A stretch of DNA of 64,000 bases, taken from Paramesorhizobium sp049065735. Its GTDB lineage: Bacteria > Pseudomonadota > Alphaproteobacteria > Rhizobiales > Rhizobiaceae. Made by a program: the position numbers and the translations under genes. The stretch's first letter is position 1, and each line of letters opens with the position of its first letter. Below the pieces are notes generated by a model. That model was not told where the DNA came from, did not search any database, and saw only the letters and a program-made list of their open reading frames with translations. Where the stretch lies: NCBI RefSeq assembly GCF_049065735.1, contig NZ_JBAKHD010000003.1, positions 248,001-312,000 of the forward strand. The letters run 5' to 3'. Shown here one piece after another: positions 6,243 through 15,355 of this stretch.

Positions 6243-7247
6243 TTGAAAGAGCTAATTGCCGATGCCGATGCCGCGGGAAAGCGCCTCGACCAGTGGCTGG
6301 CGGGTGAGCTTGGCCCGGATTTGTCGCGCAGCCGCATCCAGTCGCTAATTTCAGACGGTCAGGTGACGGTGGACGGCAAGCCGGTGCTCGAGCCGAAGGC
6401 CAAGCTGCGTGAAGGCATGGTAATCCGCCTTCAAATGCCCGAGCCCGAGCCCGCCGAGCCCGAGGGCGAGGATATCCCGCTCGATATCCTCTACGAGGAC
6501 GACGACGTCATCGTCATCAACAAGCCGGCTGGGCTCGTGGTCCATCCCGGCAACGGCAATTGGACCGGTACGCTCGTGAACGCGCTGATCCACCATTGCG
6601 GCGACACGCTTTCCGGCATTGGCGGCGTCAAGCGGCCCGGCATCGTCCACCGCCTCGACAAGGAGACGACCGGTGTCATGGTTGTCGCCAAGAACGACCG
6701 CGCTCATCGTCACCTCTCCGCCCAATTCGCCGACCACGGCCGCACGGGGGAACTCGAACGCGCTTACCTCGCCCTGGTCTGGGGCGCCACCGGCCGCACC
6801 CATGGCACGGTGGATGCCCATCTCGGCCGCTCGCATAAAGACCGCACGCGGCAAGCGGTGGTGAGCGAGGCCCGCGACGATGCCCGCCATGCCGTCACGC
6901 ATTATTCGGTGGTGGAGAAGTTCGGTGCCAGGGAAGACGCAACCGCGCTCGCCTCGCTCATCGAATGCCGCCTTGAAACCGGGCGCACCCACCAGATTCG
7001 CGTCCACATGGCCCATATCGGCCATCCCCTGGTGGGCGATATGGAATATGGCAGCGCCTTCAAGACCAAAGCCAACAAGCTGGTGGAGCCGCTGAAACAG
7101 ATCGTGACGGAATTCCCCCGCCAGGCGCTCCACGCTGAGCTTCTATCCTTCGTCCACCCGGCACGTGAAGAACTCATGACCTTCGAAGCGCCCTTGCCCG
7201 AGGATATGGCGGCGTTGGTTGAAGCCTTTCGCATTCACGCAGGATGA
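6243..7247 (+). CDS. rluD: 23S rRNA pseudouridine synthase RluD-type
   Basis: This 334-residue protein isomerises uridines in helix 69 of 23S rRNA if it is a true RluD. An S4-like RNA-binding domain (about 10-65) precedes the catalytic RluA-family domain, with catalytic D139 in HRLDKETTG and later ETGRTHQIRVHMAHIGHPLVGD. The start is TTG at 6243, preceded by GGGAAG; the next in-frame ATG would remove the S4 domain. RluC and RluA paralogues share these motifs, but the S4 domain and acidic linker EPEPAEPEGED fit RluD. It lies upstream of rpoH on the same strand, separated by about 250 bp. Confidence 0.88.
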   Translation: MKELIADADAAGKRLDQWLAGELGPDLSRSRIQSLISDGQVTVDGKPVLEPKAKLREGMVIRLQMPEPEPAEPEGEDIPLDILYEDDDVIVINKPAGLVVHPGNGNWTGTLVNALIHHCGDTLSGIGGVKRPGIVHRLDKETTGVMVVAKNDRAHRHLSAQFADHGRTGELERAYLALVWGATGRTHGTVDAHLGRSHKDRTRQAVVSEARDDARHAVTHYSVVEKFGAREDATALASLIECRLETGRTHQIRVHMAHIGHPLVGDMEYGSAFKTKANKLVEPLKQIVTEFPRQALHAELLSFVHPAREELMTFEAPLPEDMAALVEAFRIHAG

Positions 7248-7337
7248 TGTATAAGGCTTCATCTTCATGTTGCTTGTTCGGATTTGAATTTCTTTTTCGC
7301 GAAAAAAGTGAAACTTCTGACGTGATATTTCCGTTCA

Positions 7338-7369
7338 CTTAAGTGTGACGGATTGTTTCCCATCTTAAG
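7338..7369 (+). promoter_or_regulatory. Possible heat-shock type promoter / palindrome before rpoH
   Basis: CTTAAG occurs at 7338-7343 and again at 7364-7369. A CCCAT element (7359-7363) lies 15 bp after the first copy, loosely matching a sigma-32 promoter. It sits about 130 bp before the rpoH start. The match is partial and offered only as a candidate. Confidence 0.25.
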
Positions 7370-7495
7370 GCATCGTGTTTTCGCCAAAATGGTGATTATA
7401 TAGGTGTCCTTATGCCCCGAGTTGCGAAGGGCAAGCGGGGCGTACCGGGTCTGCCCATGGTGGGGGGCCCGCAGTTCCAAAGAGGAGGGTGCTAT

Positions 7496-8398
7496 ATGGC
7501 CCAGACCAGTCTTCCAAGCCTTGTTTCCGGCGATGGTGGTCTTACGCGCTATCTGGAGGAAATCAGGCGTTTTCCCATGCTTGAGCCGCAGGAAGAATAC
7601 ATGCTGGCCAAGCGATATCTTGAACATGGCGACCCGCAGGCCGCCCACAAGCTCGTGACGAGCCATTTGCGTCTGGTGGCGAAAATCGCCATGGGCTATC
7701 GCGGCTATGGCCTGCCGATAGGCGAAGTCATTTCCGAGGGCAATGTCGGCCTGATGCAAGCGGTCAAGCGCTTCGAGCCGGAGCGCGGTTTCCGCCTCGC
7801 CACCTATGCCATGTGGTGGATTAAGGCCTCGATCCAGGAATATATCCTGCGCTCGTGGAGCCTTGTCAAAATGGGCACGACCGCCAATCAGAAGCGCCTG
7901 TTCTTCAACCTGCGCAAGGTGAAGAGCAAGATCCAAGCGCTGGATGAAGGCGATCTCAACCCCGAGCAGGTCAGCGAAATCGCCACGCGGCTCAATGTCA
8001 GCGAGGAAGAGGTGATCTCGATGAACCGCCGCCTCTCCGGCGACGCCTCCCTCAACGCGCCGATCCGCGCGACCGAAGGCGAATCGGGCGAATGGCAGGA
8101 CTGGCTCGTCGATGACAGCTCCAGCCAGGAGCAGATTCTGATCGAGCAGGACGAGCTGGAAAACCGCCGCTCCATGCTGTCGGGCGCCATGGCCTCGCTC
8201 AACGACCGAGAACGCCGCATCTTCGAAGCGCGCCGCCTCACCGACGAACCGGTGACGCTGGAAGATCTCTCCGCCGAGTTCGGCATCAGCCGCGAGCGCG
8301 TGCGCCAGATCGAAGTCCGCGCCTTCGAAAAGGTGCAGGATTCGGTCAAAGCCGCCGCGATCAGCCAGCAGAAGGCGCTGGCGCAAGCCGGGGCGTGA
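7496..8398 (+). CDS. rpoH: RNA polymerase sigma-32 factor RpoH
   Basis: This 300-residue heat-shock sigma factor has region 2 with LVTSHLRLVAKIAMGYRGYG and GNVGLMQAVKRFEPERGFRLATYAMWWIKASIQEYILRSW. The RpoH box QKRLFFNLRK follows. Region 4 has LNDRERRIFEARRL and FGISRERVRQIEVRAFEK. The ATG at 7496 follows an excellent ribosome site (AGAGGAGGG); the open frame upstream to 7412 is not needed. Alphaproteobacteria often carry two rpoH genes, and the position after rluD suggests the rpoH1 type, which is inference. A strong terminator follows. Confidence 0.95.
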   Translation: MAQTSLPSLVSGDGGLTRYLEEIRRFPMLEPQEEYMLAKRYLEHGDPQAAHKLVTSHLRLVAKIAMGYRGYGLPIGEVISEGNVGLMQAVKRFEPERGFRLATYAMWWIKASIQEYILRSWSLVKMGTTANQKRLFFNLRKVKSKIQALDEGDLNPEQVSEIATRLNVSEEEVISMNRRLSGDASLNAPIRATEGESGEWQDWLVDDSSSQEQILIEQDELENRRSMLSGAMASLNDRERRIFEARRLTDEPVTLEDLSAEFGISRERVRQIEVRAFEKVQDSVKAAAISQQKALAQAGA

Positions 8399-8417
8399 TC
8401 GTTTCGATTGATTTTTC

Positions 8418-8447
8418 AAAGCTCCGCCGTTTCGGCGGGGCTTTTTT
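8418..8447 (+). terminator. Rho-independent terminator of rpoH
   Basis: AAAGCTCCGCC, a 4-base loop, GGCGGGGC and then TTTTTT: an 8-bp GC stem (one G-U pair) extended by A-T pairs and followed by six T. Confidence 0.9.
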
Positions 8448-8500
8448 ACGTTTAGCGCCCAGCGAGCAAGCCGCCTCGATGGCGGCGCAGCGCGCAACTC

Positions 8501-10102
8501 CTACCCCCCCACGCCCCAAGCCCTCAGCACATCATTGAAGACCTTCTCACCCGGCACGCCCTTCTCCACCGTGATCAGCGCGCGGCGCCCGGTGCGGTAG
8601 GTGATCGGAATATCGATCCACTGCTGGCGGCGCATAAGCGTCATGTTGGTGTCGATCGCCGTGCGCGCGTCATTCAGCGCCACGATGAAGAGATTGTCGG
8701 CGATCTTGTTCGGAATGGCGATCAGCGGGCTGCCCGCCGATTGCTCCGTGTCCTTGAAAGTCACGCGCTGCACATTGTCGATCGCCCCGCCCGGGAAATT
8801 CTGCGGCACGGAGAAGATCATCTCGATCAGATGGCTCGCGGGCAATGATTTGTCGGTATTGCGCCGGATAGTCATGCGCAATTTGATGTTGTTCTCCGGG
8901 ATGGTCACATCAGCGCGAATCGCCGGTTCCGCCGGCTCGCCATCACCGGGCGAATCCTGCACCTCCGACCAGACGACCGATCCCTTCTTTGCCGAGCCTG
9001 CCTCCTGGCCGCTACGCTCCTCATAGAAGAAGGCCTGCTGCCCGACGGGAATGGCCGCCTGGGGTGTCTGACCAGTGGCAGGCTGCGGCGCCGCTTGGCT
9101 GGTCGCCTCGGCGACGGAGGTGCCCTCGCCCACGCCGGGCTTGTCACCGGCGGGACCTGGGTCCATCTCCGTTCCGTCAGGCATGAGTCGCTGTGTCAGC
9201 TTCGCCGGTGCCTGCGGCTGGTTATTGCTGGGGCCGGCATTGCTCGGCGCGGGGGCAGGCTTCTGAGCCGGGGGCGTCGTGGCGGCAGGCTGAACCGCAG
9301 CGTCCTTCTCGCCCTCGAACTGAGCCATCAGATTGGCCAGATAGGTCTGTAGCTGATCCTGATTGCTCCAGGCCGCATAGCCCGCGCCGCCGAGGAGCAG
9401 CAGCGCGATGAGGCCGTATACGAGCCCCCTGCCGCTGCGGCGGCGTTCGCCGCCATAGGCCGGATCGCGCGCAAAGCTCTCTTCCTCCTCGCGATCATTC
9501 TGCCATTCGTCCCGCTCGTTCTCTTCGAGTTCCGGCTCCGCTCTACGGGAGGGCTTCTTGCGCCCACCGGGCGCACGGGACTGTGTGAAGTCCGGCGCCG
9601 GCTCAGCCGCAGCAGCGGAGCGCGAGGCCGGGCGGGCGCCTTTTAGAAAATCATCGAGCGGATCGGGACCCGGCTCCGGCTCCCTGGCGAGTGCGCGTCG
9701 CGGCGCACGCGGTTCCGGATCCGGCATGGCCGGCTCGACGCGAGGTTCCACGCGGGCGGGCTTCGGCGCTGGCGCGACCGGTCTCGGCGCGGCTTTGGGC
9801 GGCACAGCGGGTGCGGGCGGCGCGACGGGCCGCGGCGCCGGTTTCGGCTGGGGCGTTCGGGCAGGCTGCGGCTGGCTTGCAGCGGATGCTCTCGGCGATG
9901 GCCCATATTCCGCCTCGATTTGCGCGATGGCGTCTTCCAGCGCCTTGCGTTGCTTGGCGGCGACGGCAGCCGGCGCATTGGCGGCGGCGAGCTTCTGCTC
10001 GATCGTCGCGCGGGCCTTGTCGTAGACGCGCTGCCGCAACTCGGGCGTCGGGTCCGCCTGCGCGTCGATCGTCTTCTTCAGTACCGCTGCAAAGTCCGCC
10101 AT
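8501..10102 (-). CDS. Proline/alanine-rich single-pass membrane protein, function unknown
   Basis: This 533-residue protein has four parts. Residues 1-70 are helical and charged, possibly cytoplasmic coiled coil. About 70-215 is a proline- and alanine-rich, disordered stretch. One membrane helix lies at about 228-245 (GLVYGLIALLLLGGAGYAAW). A second disordered linker (about 270-370) leads to a C-terminal globular domain of about 160 residues, presumably periplasmic, from EERSGQEAG to the end. The architecture (cytoplasmic tail, one helix, long linker, outer domain) suggests an envelope-spanning structural or signalling protein. I recall similar proteins mis-annotated as CheA-like; no kinase motif is visible. 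It lies downstream of purA on the same strand. Confidence 0.8.
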   Translation of the reverse strand: MADFAAVLKKTIDAQADPTPELRQRVYDKARATIEQKLAAANAPAAVAAKQRKALEDAIAQIEAEYGPSPRASAASQPQPARTPQPKPAPRPVAPPAPAVPPKAAPRPVAPAPKPARVEPRVEPAMPDPEPRAPRRALAREPEPGPDPLDDFLKGARPASRSAAAAEPAPDFTQSRAPGGRKKPSRRAEPELEENERDEWQNDREEEESFARDPAYGGERRRSGRGLVYGLIALLLLGGAGYAAWSNQDQLQTYLANLMAQFEGEKDAAVQPAATTPPAQKPAPAPSNAGPSNNQPQAPAKLTQRLMPDGTEMDPGPAGDKPGVGEGTSVAEATSQAAPQPATGQTPQAAIPVGQQAFFYEERSGQEAGSAKKGSVVWSEVQDSPGDGEPAEPAIRADVTIPENNIKLRMTIRRNTDKSLPASHLIEMIFSVPQNFPGGAIDNVQRVTFKDTEQSAGSPLIAIPNKIADNLFIVALNDARTAIDTNMTLMRRQQWIDIPITYRTGRRALITVEKGVPGEKVFNDVLRAWGVGG

Positions 10103-10160
10103 GCCGTGCTGCTCACATTTTGTGAGGTTTTACTACCATCACTCTAATAGTCACAATAAA

Positions 10161-10201
10161 CCATCAAAAGCAAAATCGCGTCGAGATTATGCTTTTGATG
10201 G
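10161..10201 (-). terminator. Inverted repeat downstream of purA, probable terminator
   Basis: CCATCAAAAGCA (10161-10172) and its exact complement (10190-10201) form a 12-bp stem 18 bp past the purA stop. On the minus strand it is followed by TTTATT. Confidence 0.6.
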
Positions 10202-10218
10202 GAATAACTTTGGGACAC

Positions 10219-11508
10219 TCAATCCTGGAAGGGATCCGTCACCAATATGGTATCCTCTCGCTCGGGACTCGTCGAGAGCATCGCGACGGGCGCGCCGATC
10301 AGTTCCTCGATATAGCGAACATATTTGACCGCCTGCGCCGGAAGCTCGTTCCACGACCGCGCACCCGCCGTCGTCTCCGACCAGCCGGGCAGCGTCTCAT
10401 AGATCGGCTTGACGCGCGCCTGCGTGCCCATCGATGCAGGCAGATAATCGATCCGCTTGCCGTCAAGCTCATAGGCGACGCAGATCTTGATCTCTTCCAG
10501 CCCGTCAAGCACGTCGAGCTTGGTGAGCGCGATGCCGTTGATGCCGGACGTGCGCACGGTCTGGCGCACGATGACCGCGTCGAACCAGCCGCAGCGGCGC
10601 TTGCGTCCCGTCACCACGCCGAACTCATGGCCGCGCGTGCCGAGGAAATTGCCGATCTCGTCATGAAGCTCGGTCGGGAAAGGCCCCTCGCCCACCCGCG
10701 TCGTATAGGCCTTGGTGATACCGAGCACATAGCCGATCGCCGTGGGGCCGAGCCCCGAACCGGCGGCGGCCTGCCCGGCCACGGTATTCGATGATGTTAC
10801 GAACGGATAGGTGCCATGATCGTTGTCGAGCAACGCGCCCTGCGCACCCTCGAAAAGGATGCGGTCGCCTGCCTTGCGGCGCTCATCGAGCACGCGCCAG
10901 ACCTGATCGATATAGGGCAATATCTCCTCGGCGACAGAGGTGAGCTCGCGCATGATCGCGCCGACCTCGATTTCCTCCAGCCCCATGCCGCGCCGCAGCG
11001 CATTGTGATGCGCAAGCAGGCGCTCCACTTTCGGCTCCAGCGTATCGGGCTCGCCAAGGTCGATGACGCGGATGGCGCGACGTCCCACCTTGTCCTCGTA
11101 AGCCGGGCCAATGCCGCGCTTGGTTGTGCCGATCTTGAGGCCCGAATTCGAGCCCTCGCGGATTGCATCGAGGTCGCGATGCAGCGACAGGATCAGCGGC
11201 GCGTTCTCCGCGATACGCAACACTTCAGGAGAAATGTTAACACCCTGCCCGCGCAGCTTTTCCACCTCGGCGACGAAGTGATGCGGATCGACCACCACGC
11301 CATTGCCGATGACGCTGAGCTTGCCGCGCACGAGCCCGGATGGCAGTAAGGAGAGCTTATAGCTGACGCCGTCGATGACGAGCGTATGGCCGGCATTATG
11401 GCCGCCCTGATAGCGCACGATCACATCGGCGCGCTCCGACAGCCAGTCGACGATCTTACCCTTGCCCTCGTCGCCCCACTGCGACCCGACGACAACCACA
11501 TTGGCCAT
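10219..11508 (-). CDS. purA: Adenylosuccinate synthetase
   Basis: This 429-residue enzyme makes adenylosuccinate from IMP, aspartate and GTP, the first committed step to AMP. The N-terminal GTP/IMP site GSQWGDEGKGK is at residues 7-17, and GGHNAGHT follows near 38-45. GTTKRGIGPAYEDK, LFEGAQGALLD and the C-terminal VGTGRKRRCGW-like segment (written TGRKRRCGWFD) are also present. The open frame runs further upstream to 11598, but the ATG at 11508 matches the family start and has GGAGAG about 6 bp before it. Function and location (cytosol) are standard. Confidence 0.97.
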   Translation of the reverse strand: MANVVVVGSQWGDEGKGKIVDWLSERADVIVRYQGGHNAGHTLVIDGVSYKLSLLPSGLVRGKLSVIGNGVVVDPHHFVAEVEKLRGQGVNISPEVLRIAENAPLILSLHRDLDAIREGSNSGLKIGTTKRGIGPAYEDKVGRRAIRVIDLGEPDTLEPKVERLLAHHNALRRGMGLEEIEVGAIMRELTSVAEEILPYIDQVWRVLDERRKAGDRILFEGAQGALLDNDHGTYPFVTSSNTVAGQAAAGSGLGPTAIGYVLGITKAYTTRVGEGPFPTELHDEIGNFLGTRGHEFGVVTGRKRRCGWFDAVIVRQTVRTSGINGIALTKLDVLDGLEEIKICVAYELDGKRIDYLPASMGTQARVKPIYETLPGWSETTAGARSWNELPAQAVKYVRYIEELIGAPVAMLSTSPEREDTILVTDPFQD

Positions 11509-11600
11509 AAAGAAACTCTCCGCTCCGGGCGGAAGCACGCCCGCCATAAAATGCAAACGTGGGCTTCTATAGAGCCTTAGGCTCTTATTGGGAACCATTC

Positions 11601-11619
11601 TTTACGCTGACAGCGTAAA
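11601..11619 (-). terminator. Short inverted repeat after the GNAT gene
   Basis: TTTACGCT and AGCGTAAA with a 3-base loop lie directly after the stop of the acetyltransferase gene. It may end the serC-serA transcript. No T-run of note follows. Confidence 0.4.
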
Positions 11620-11621
11620 AG

Positions 11622-12131
11622 CTATAAGGCGGAAATCACTCGCACCATATAGCGCGCATCCTCAGAATAACTAAGGAGCTTGGCCGTCAGCTCCGGCACA
11701 TCCGCAATGGCAAAACCTTGTTTCTGCCAGTAGCCCGGCGACCCATTGACCGCCACGAGCGCCATGGAATTAAAACCGTCACGCTCGGCCTGCTTGGCCA
11801 TCATCTCGATGACGCGGGAGGCGAAGCCGCCGGAGCGGGCTTCAGGCATGAGAGCGATGTCGTGAAGATAATAGATGTCCGCATCATCAGGCAAACGCCC
11901 AAGCAGCGTATTCAGCGCCGGTATGCGGTATTTGGTCCAGGGGTGGCTGATGCCATAGCCGGCAATTTCCCCTGCTCTTTCAAGGACGAAGCAGCCCGCG
12001 GGATAAAGCGTGAGCCGCTCGGCGAAGACTGCATTGCCCTCGAAGAAATCCGTATGAACGGCAGCCGCAATGGCGCTGACGGCGGGCATATCCTCCCCGC
12101 GCATCGCTCGCCATTGCAGCCCATCCGTCAT
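11622..12131 (-). CDS. GNAT-family N-acetyltransferase
   Basis: This 169-residue GNAT-fold enzyme has the acetyl-CoA loop region ALMPEARSGGFASRVIEMMAKQAER (about 95-120) and a late NGSPGYWQKQGF motif typical of the beta-6/alpha-4 end. The substrate is unknown. The ATG at 12131 is one base past the serA stop (TGATATG), so it is almost certainly translated from the serC-serA transcript. The frame is open further upstream inside serA, but that extension is a shadow. Association with serine synthesis is positional only. Confidence 0.85.
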   Translation of the reverse strand: MTDGLQWRAMRGEDMPAVSAIAAAVHTDFFEGNAVFAERLTLYPAGCFVLERAGEIAGYGISHPWTKYRIPALNTLLGRLPDDADIYYLHDIALMPEARSGGFASRVIEMMAKQAERDGFNSMALVAVNGSPGYWQKQGFAIADVPELTAKLLSYSEDARYMVRVISAL

Positions 12132-12132
12132 A

Positions 12133-13731
12133 TCAAGCCTCGCCGACATCGAACTCCAGCGGACGTGCGGAGATAATCGCCGTATTGGCGCGCAAATCCT
12201 CCAGCACATGTTCCGGAATGCGCTCATCAAGGTACAGCAGCGCGATGGCATCCCCGCCCGGATGGTTACGGCCGAGCGAGAAATTGGCGATATTGACGCC
12301 ATGCTTGCCGCACACCGTGCCCAGCATGCCGATCATGCCCGGCGTATCGTTGTTGGTGGTATAGAGCATGTGCCGCCCGACTTCAGCGTCGAGATTGATG
12401 CCCTTGATCTGGATGAAGCGCGGCTTGCCGTCAGAGAAGCAGGTTCCGGCGATGGAGCGGGTGCGCTCCGTGGTCTTGACCGTCAGCTTGATATAGCCGT
12501 CGAACACGCCCGACTTGTCGCGCTTGACCTCGGAGACGATGATGCCCCGCTCCTTCACCATGATCGGCGCGGAGACCATGTTGACATCCGACATCTGAGG
12601 CCGGATCAGCCCCGCCAGCGCCGCCGAGACCAGCGCGCGGGTATTCATCGTCGCGGTGATGCCGTCGAACAGCACTTCCACTTCCTGAATCGGCTCGTCC
12701 GTCACCTGCCCCACGAATGCGCCCAGCACTTCGGCAAGCTTGACGAAGGGCTTCAGGCGCGGCGCTTCTTCCGCCGTAATCGAGGGCATGTTGATGGCGT
12801 TGGAGACAGCGCCCTTGACGAGGTAGTCTGACATCTGCTCGGCCACCTGCAGGGCGACATTTTCCTGCGCTTCCGAGGTCGAGGCGCCCAAATGCGGCGT
12901 GCAGACCACATTCGGCAGGTTGAACAATTCGTTCTCCGTCGCCGGCTCCACCTCGAACACGTCAATGCCCGCCCCGGCGACCTTGCCGGACTTCAGCCCT
13001 TCGACCAGATCCTTCTCGACGATCAGACCGCCGCGCGCGCAATTGATGATGCGCACGCCCTGCTTCATCTTGGCGATGGCTTCGGCATTGATGATGTTGC
13101 GGGTCTTGTCGGTGAGCGGCGTATGCAGCGTGATGAAATCGGCGCGGGCGAAGAGATCGTCCAGTTCCACCTTCTCCACACCCAGCTCCTGCGCACGGGC
13201 TTCCGAGAGGAACGGATCAAAGGCGATGACATGCATCTTCAGCCCGACGCCGCGCGTGGCGACGATGGAGCCGATATTGCCGCAGCCGATCACGCCCAGC
13301 GTCTTGCCGGTGATCTCGACGCCCATGAAGCGGTTCTTCTCCCACTTGCCGGCGCGGGTGGAGACATCCGCCTCCGGCAGCTGGCGGGCGACGGCGAACA
13401 TCAGCGCAATGGCGTGCTCGGCTGTCGTGATCGAATTGCCGAACGGCGTGTTCATGACGATGATGCCACGGCGCGATGCGGCCGGAATATCGACATTGTC
13501 GACGCCGATACCGGCGCGGCCAATGACCTTGAGGTTTTTTGCGGCAGCGATCAGCTTTTCCGTGACCTTGGTGGCCGAGCGGATGGCAAGACCATCATAC
13601 TGATCGATGACTTCGAGCAGCTTTTCCTTGTCCTTGCCGAGGTCCGGCAGGTAATCGACCTCGACGCCGCGATCCTTGAAGATCTGCACGGCGGTGGTGG
13701 AGAGTTTGTCCGATACGAGTACGCGGGGCAT
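12133..13731 (-). CDS. serA: D-3-phosphoglycerate dehydrogenase, long form
   Basis: This 532-residue enzyme oxidises 3-phosphoglycerate, the first step of serine synthesis. It has a substrate-binding half and Rossmann fold (GKTLGVIGCGNIGSIVA near residue 145). The catalytic region contains NCARGGLIVEKDL and PHLGASTSEAQENV. An intervening allosteric-substrate-binding domain (about 320-445) and a C-terminal ACT domain (NNDTPGMIGMLGTVCGKHGVNIANFSLGR, with the IA..LG serine-sensor pattern) follow. It lies 168 bp after serC on the same strand, with a palindromic repeat in between. Confidence 0.97.
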   Translation of the reverse strand: MPRVLVSDKLSTTAVQIFKDRGVEVDYLPDLGKDKEKLLEVIDQYDGLAIRSATKVTEKLIAAAKNLKVIGRAGIGVDNVDIPAASRRGIIVMNTPFGNSITTAEHAIALMFAVARQLPEADVSTRAGKWEKNRFMGVEITGKTLGVIGCGNIGSIVATRGVGLKMHVIAFDPFLSEARAQELGVEKVELDDLFARADFITLHTPLTDKTRNIINAEAIAKMKQGVRIINCARGGLIVEKDLVEGLKSGKVAGAGIDVFEVEPATENELFNLPNVVCTPHLGASTSEAQENVALQVAEQMSDYLVKGAVSNAINMPSITAEEAPRLKPFVKLAEVLGAFVGQVTDEPIQEVEVLFDGITATMNTRALVSAALAGLIRPQMSDVNMVSAPIMVKERGIIVSEVKRDKSGVFDGYIKLTVKTTERTRSIAGTCFSDGKPRFIQIKGINLDAEVGRHMLYTTNNDTPGMIGMLGTVCGKHGVNIANFSLGRNHPGGDAIALLYLDERIPEHVLEDLRANTAIISARPLEFDVGEA

Positions 13732-13762
13732 AGGTGATATCCTCTGAATGTCGATGCAGAAA

Positions 13763-13878
13763 ACCCCTCATCCGACCGCTTCGCGGCCACCTTCTCCCAC
13801 AAGGGGAGAAGGAAGAGCGCCCAGCCTTCTCCCCTTGTGGGAGAAGGTGGCCTCGCGAAGCGAGGTCGGATGAGGGGT
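13763..13878. repeat. Long inverted-repeat element between serC and serA
   Basis: Arms of about 50 bp (beginning ACCCCTCATCCGACC and ending with its complement) surround a short centre; the inner part reads CTTCTCCCACAAGGGGAGAAGG and its complement. It can form a very long hairpin in the serC-serA message. Extragenic, REP/RIME-like; no coding content. Confidence 0.85.
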
Positions 13879-13899
13879 ATCGAGGCTAATTGAGAAAAA

Positions 13900-15075
13900 T
13901 CAGGCCGCTTGTTTCAGCGCGGCCTTCTGATTGGCAAAGGCCCAGTCGAGCCACGCGGTCAGCGCTTCGAGATCGGAAGCCTCCACCGTCGCGCCGGCCC
14001 AGATGCGCAGGCCCGAAGGCGCGTCGCGATAGGCGCCGATGTCATAGGCGACGCCTTCCTTGTCGAGCGCCGAGACGATGCCCTTGGCGAAAGCGGCTTG
14101 CGCATCCGCATCGAGCGCGGTCACATCGGGATCGACGATGCTGAGGCAGACGGAGGTGTTGGAGCGCGTCTCCGGCTTCACCGCCAGATTGGCGATCCAC
14201 GGCGTCCGCTCGACCCATGCGTTGAGCACGGCGAAATTCCTGTCCGCACGGGCGATCAGCGCGTCAAGCCCGCCGATCGACCTCGCCCAATTCAGCGCAT
14301 CGAGATAGTCCTCGACGCAGAGCATGGACGGCGTGTTGATCGTCTCGCCGACGAAGATGCCTTCGATCAGCTTGCCGCCAGAGGTGAGACGGAAAATCTT
14401 CGGCAGCGGCCAAGCGGGCTTGTAGGTGAGGAGCCGCTCGACGGCGCGAGGTGACAGGATGAGGATGCCATGCGCACCCTCCCCACCCAGCACTTTCTGC
14501 CAGGAGAAGGTGACGACATCGAGCTTGTAGAAATCAAGACGCTGCGCGAAGGCGGCGGAGGTGGCATCGCAGATGGTCAGACCCTTGCGATCTGCCGGGA
14601 TGAAATCGGCATTCGGCACACGCACGCCCGAGGTCGTACCATTCCAGGTGAAGACCACGTCGCGGTCGAAATCGACTTGTGCGAAATCGATGATCTCACC
14701 ATAGGGCGCTTCGAAGACACGCGCATCGGCGAGCTTCAACTGCTTGACCACATCGGTGACCCAGCCCGCGCCAAAGCTTTCCCAGGCGACCATGTCCACG
14801 CCGCGCTCACCGAGCAGCGACCACAGCGCCATCTCCACAGCGCCGGTATCGGACGCTGGCACGATGCCGATGCGGTAATCGGCGGGCACCTGCAGCACTT
14901 CGCGGGTAAGGTCGATGGCGTCCTTCAGCTTGGTCTTGCCGATTTTCGCGCGGTGCGAACGGCCAAGAGGCGCGTCGGCGAGCGCCTGAAGCGACCAGCC
15001 GGGATGTTTTGCACAGGGACCGGAAGAAAAATTGGGATTGGCCGGACGCTGGTCCGGCTTCGCGAGATCAGTCAT
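13900..15075 (-). CDS. serC: Phosphoserine aminotransferase
   Basis: This 391-residue PLP-dependent class V aminotransferase converts 3-phosphohydroxypyruvate to phosphoserine. The N-terminus PNFSSGPCAKHPGW and the PLP-lysine region VVTFSWQKVLGGEGAHG (about 195-210) are clear. GRSHRAKIGK near residue 40 fits the alphaproteobacterial SerC subfamily. The ATG at 15075 follows AGGAT; an upstream frame extension to 15102 is unlikely. It is first in the serC-serA-GNAT run and is preceded by a candidate leader RNA. Confidence 0.96.
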   Translation of the reverse strand: MTDLAKPDQRPANPNFSSGPCAKHPGWSLQALADAPLGRSHRAKIGKTKLKDAIDLTREVLQVPADYRIGIVPASDTGAVEMALWSLLGERGVDMVAWESFGAGWVTDVVKQLKLADARVFEAPYGEIIDFAQVDFDRDVVFTWNGTTSGVRVPNADFIPADRKGLTICDATSAAFAQRLDFYKLDVVTFSWQKVLGGEGAHGILILSPRAVERLLTYKPAWPLPKIFRLTSGGKLIEGIFVGETINTPSMLCVEDYLDALNWARSIGGLDALIARADRNFAVLNAWVERTPWIANLAVKPETRSNTSVCLSIVDPDVTALDADAQAAFAKGIVSALDKEGVAYDIGAYRDAPSGLRIWAGATVEASDLEALTAWLDWAFANQKAALKQAA

Positions 15076-15125
15076 GTTGTATCCTATCCTCTCAGATAGC
15101 ACGCCTTTCGGTGGGGAAAGGTGGC
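15076..15125 (-). promoter_or_regulatory. Candidate serC leader RNA
   Basis: Two hairpins abut the serC start on the minus strand. The first is CCTTTC/GAAAGG with a 6-base loop (15121-15104). The second is CTATC/GATAG, whose right arm runs into the AGGAT ribosome site (15099-15084). A conserved two-hairpin serC RNA motif upstream of serC is known from alphaproteobacteria (Rfam serC). The position and ribosome-site masking fit; I could not align it to the model. Confidence 0.5.
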
Positions 15126-15355
15126 CCGCTGATGGAGGTATGGGAAACGTCGCTCGCGGTCAAGAAATTTGTTTGGCTGCGACAGCTTTGCACAGGTGAA
15201 ACGTGGATTGATTTCCACCAATGGTTAAAGTTTAATTCGATTTATCGCAGACAGAAGCAGCAGCATGCGGTGACGTGAACCAGGGCATGCAATCCGGCGA
15301 ATAGGCGTCCGGACTGAGGCAGGACACAGCCTTGCCTGCGATAGGAGTCGATATC

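Noticed and set aside
7265..8497. 410-codon minus-strand frame across rpoH
   Set aside because: Antisense shadow of rpoH with no recognisable domain; GC-rich codon use opens frames on the opposite strand.
13763..13878. CRISPR array
   Set aside because: There is one palindrome, not regularly spaced direct repeats; no cas genes are present in the window.
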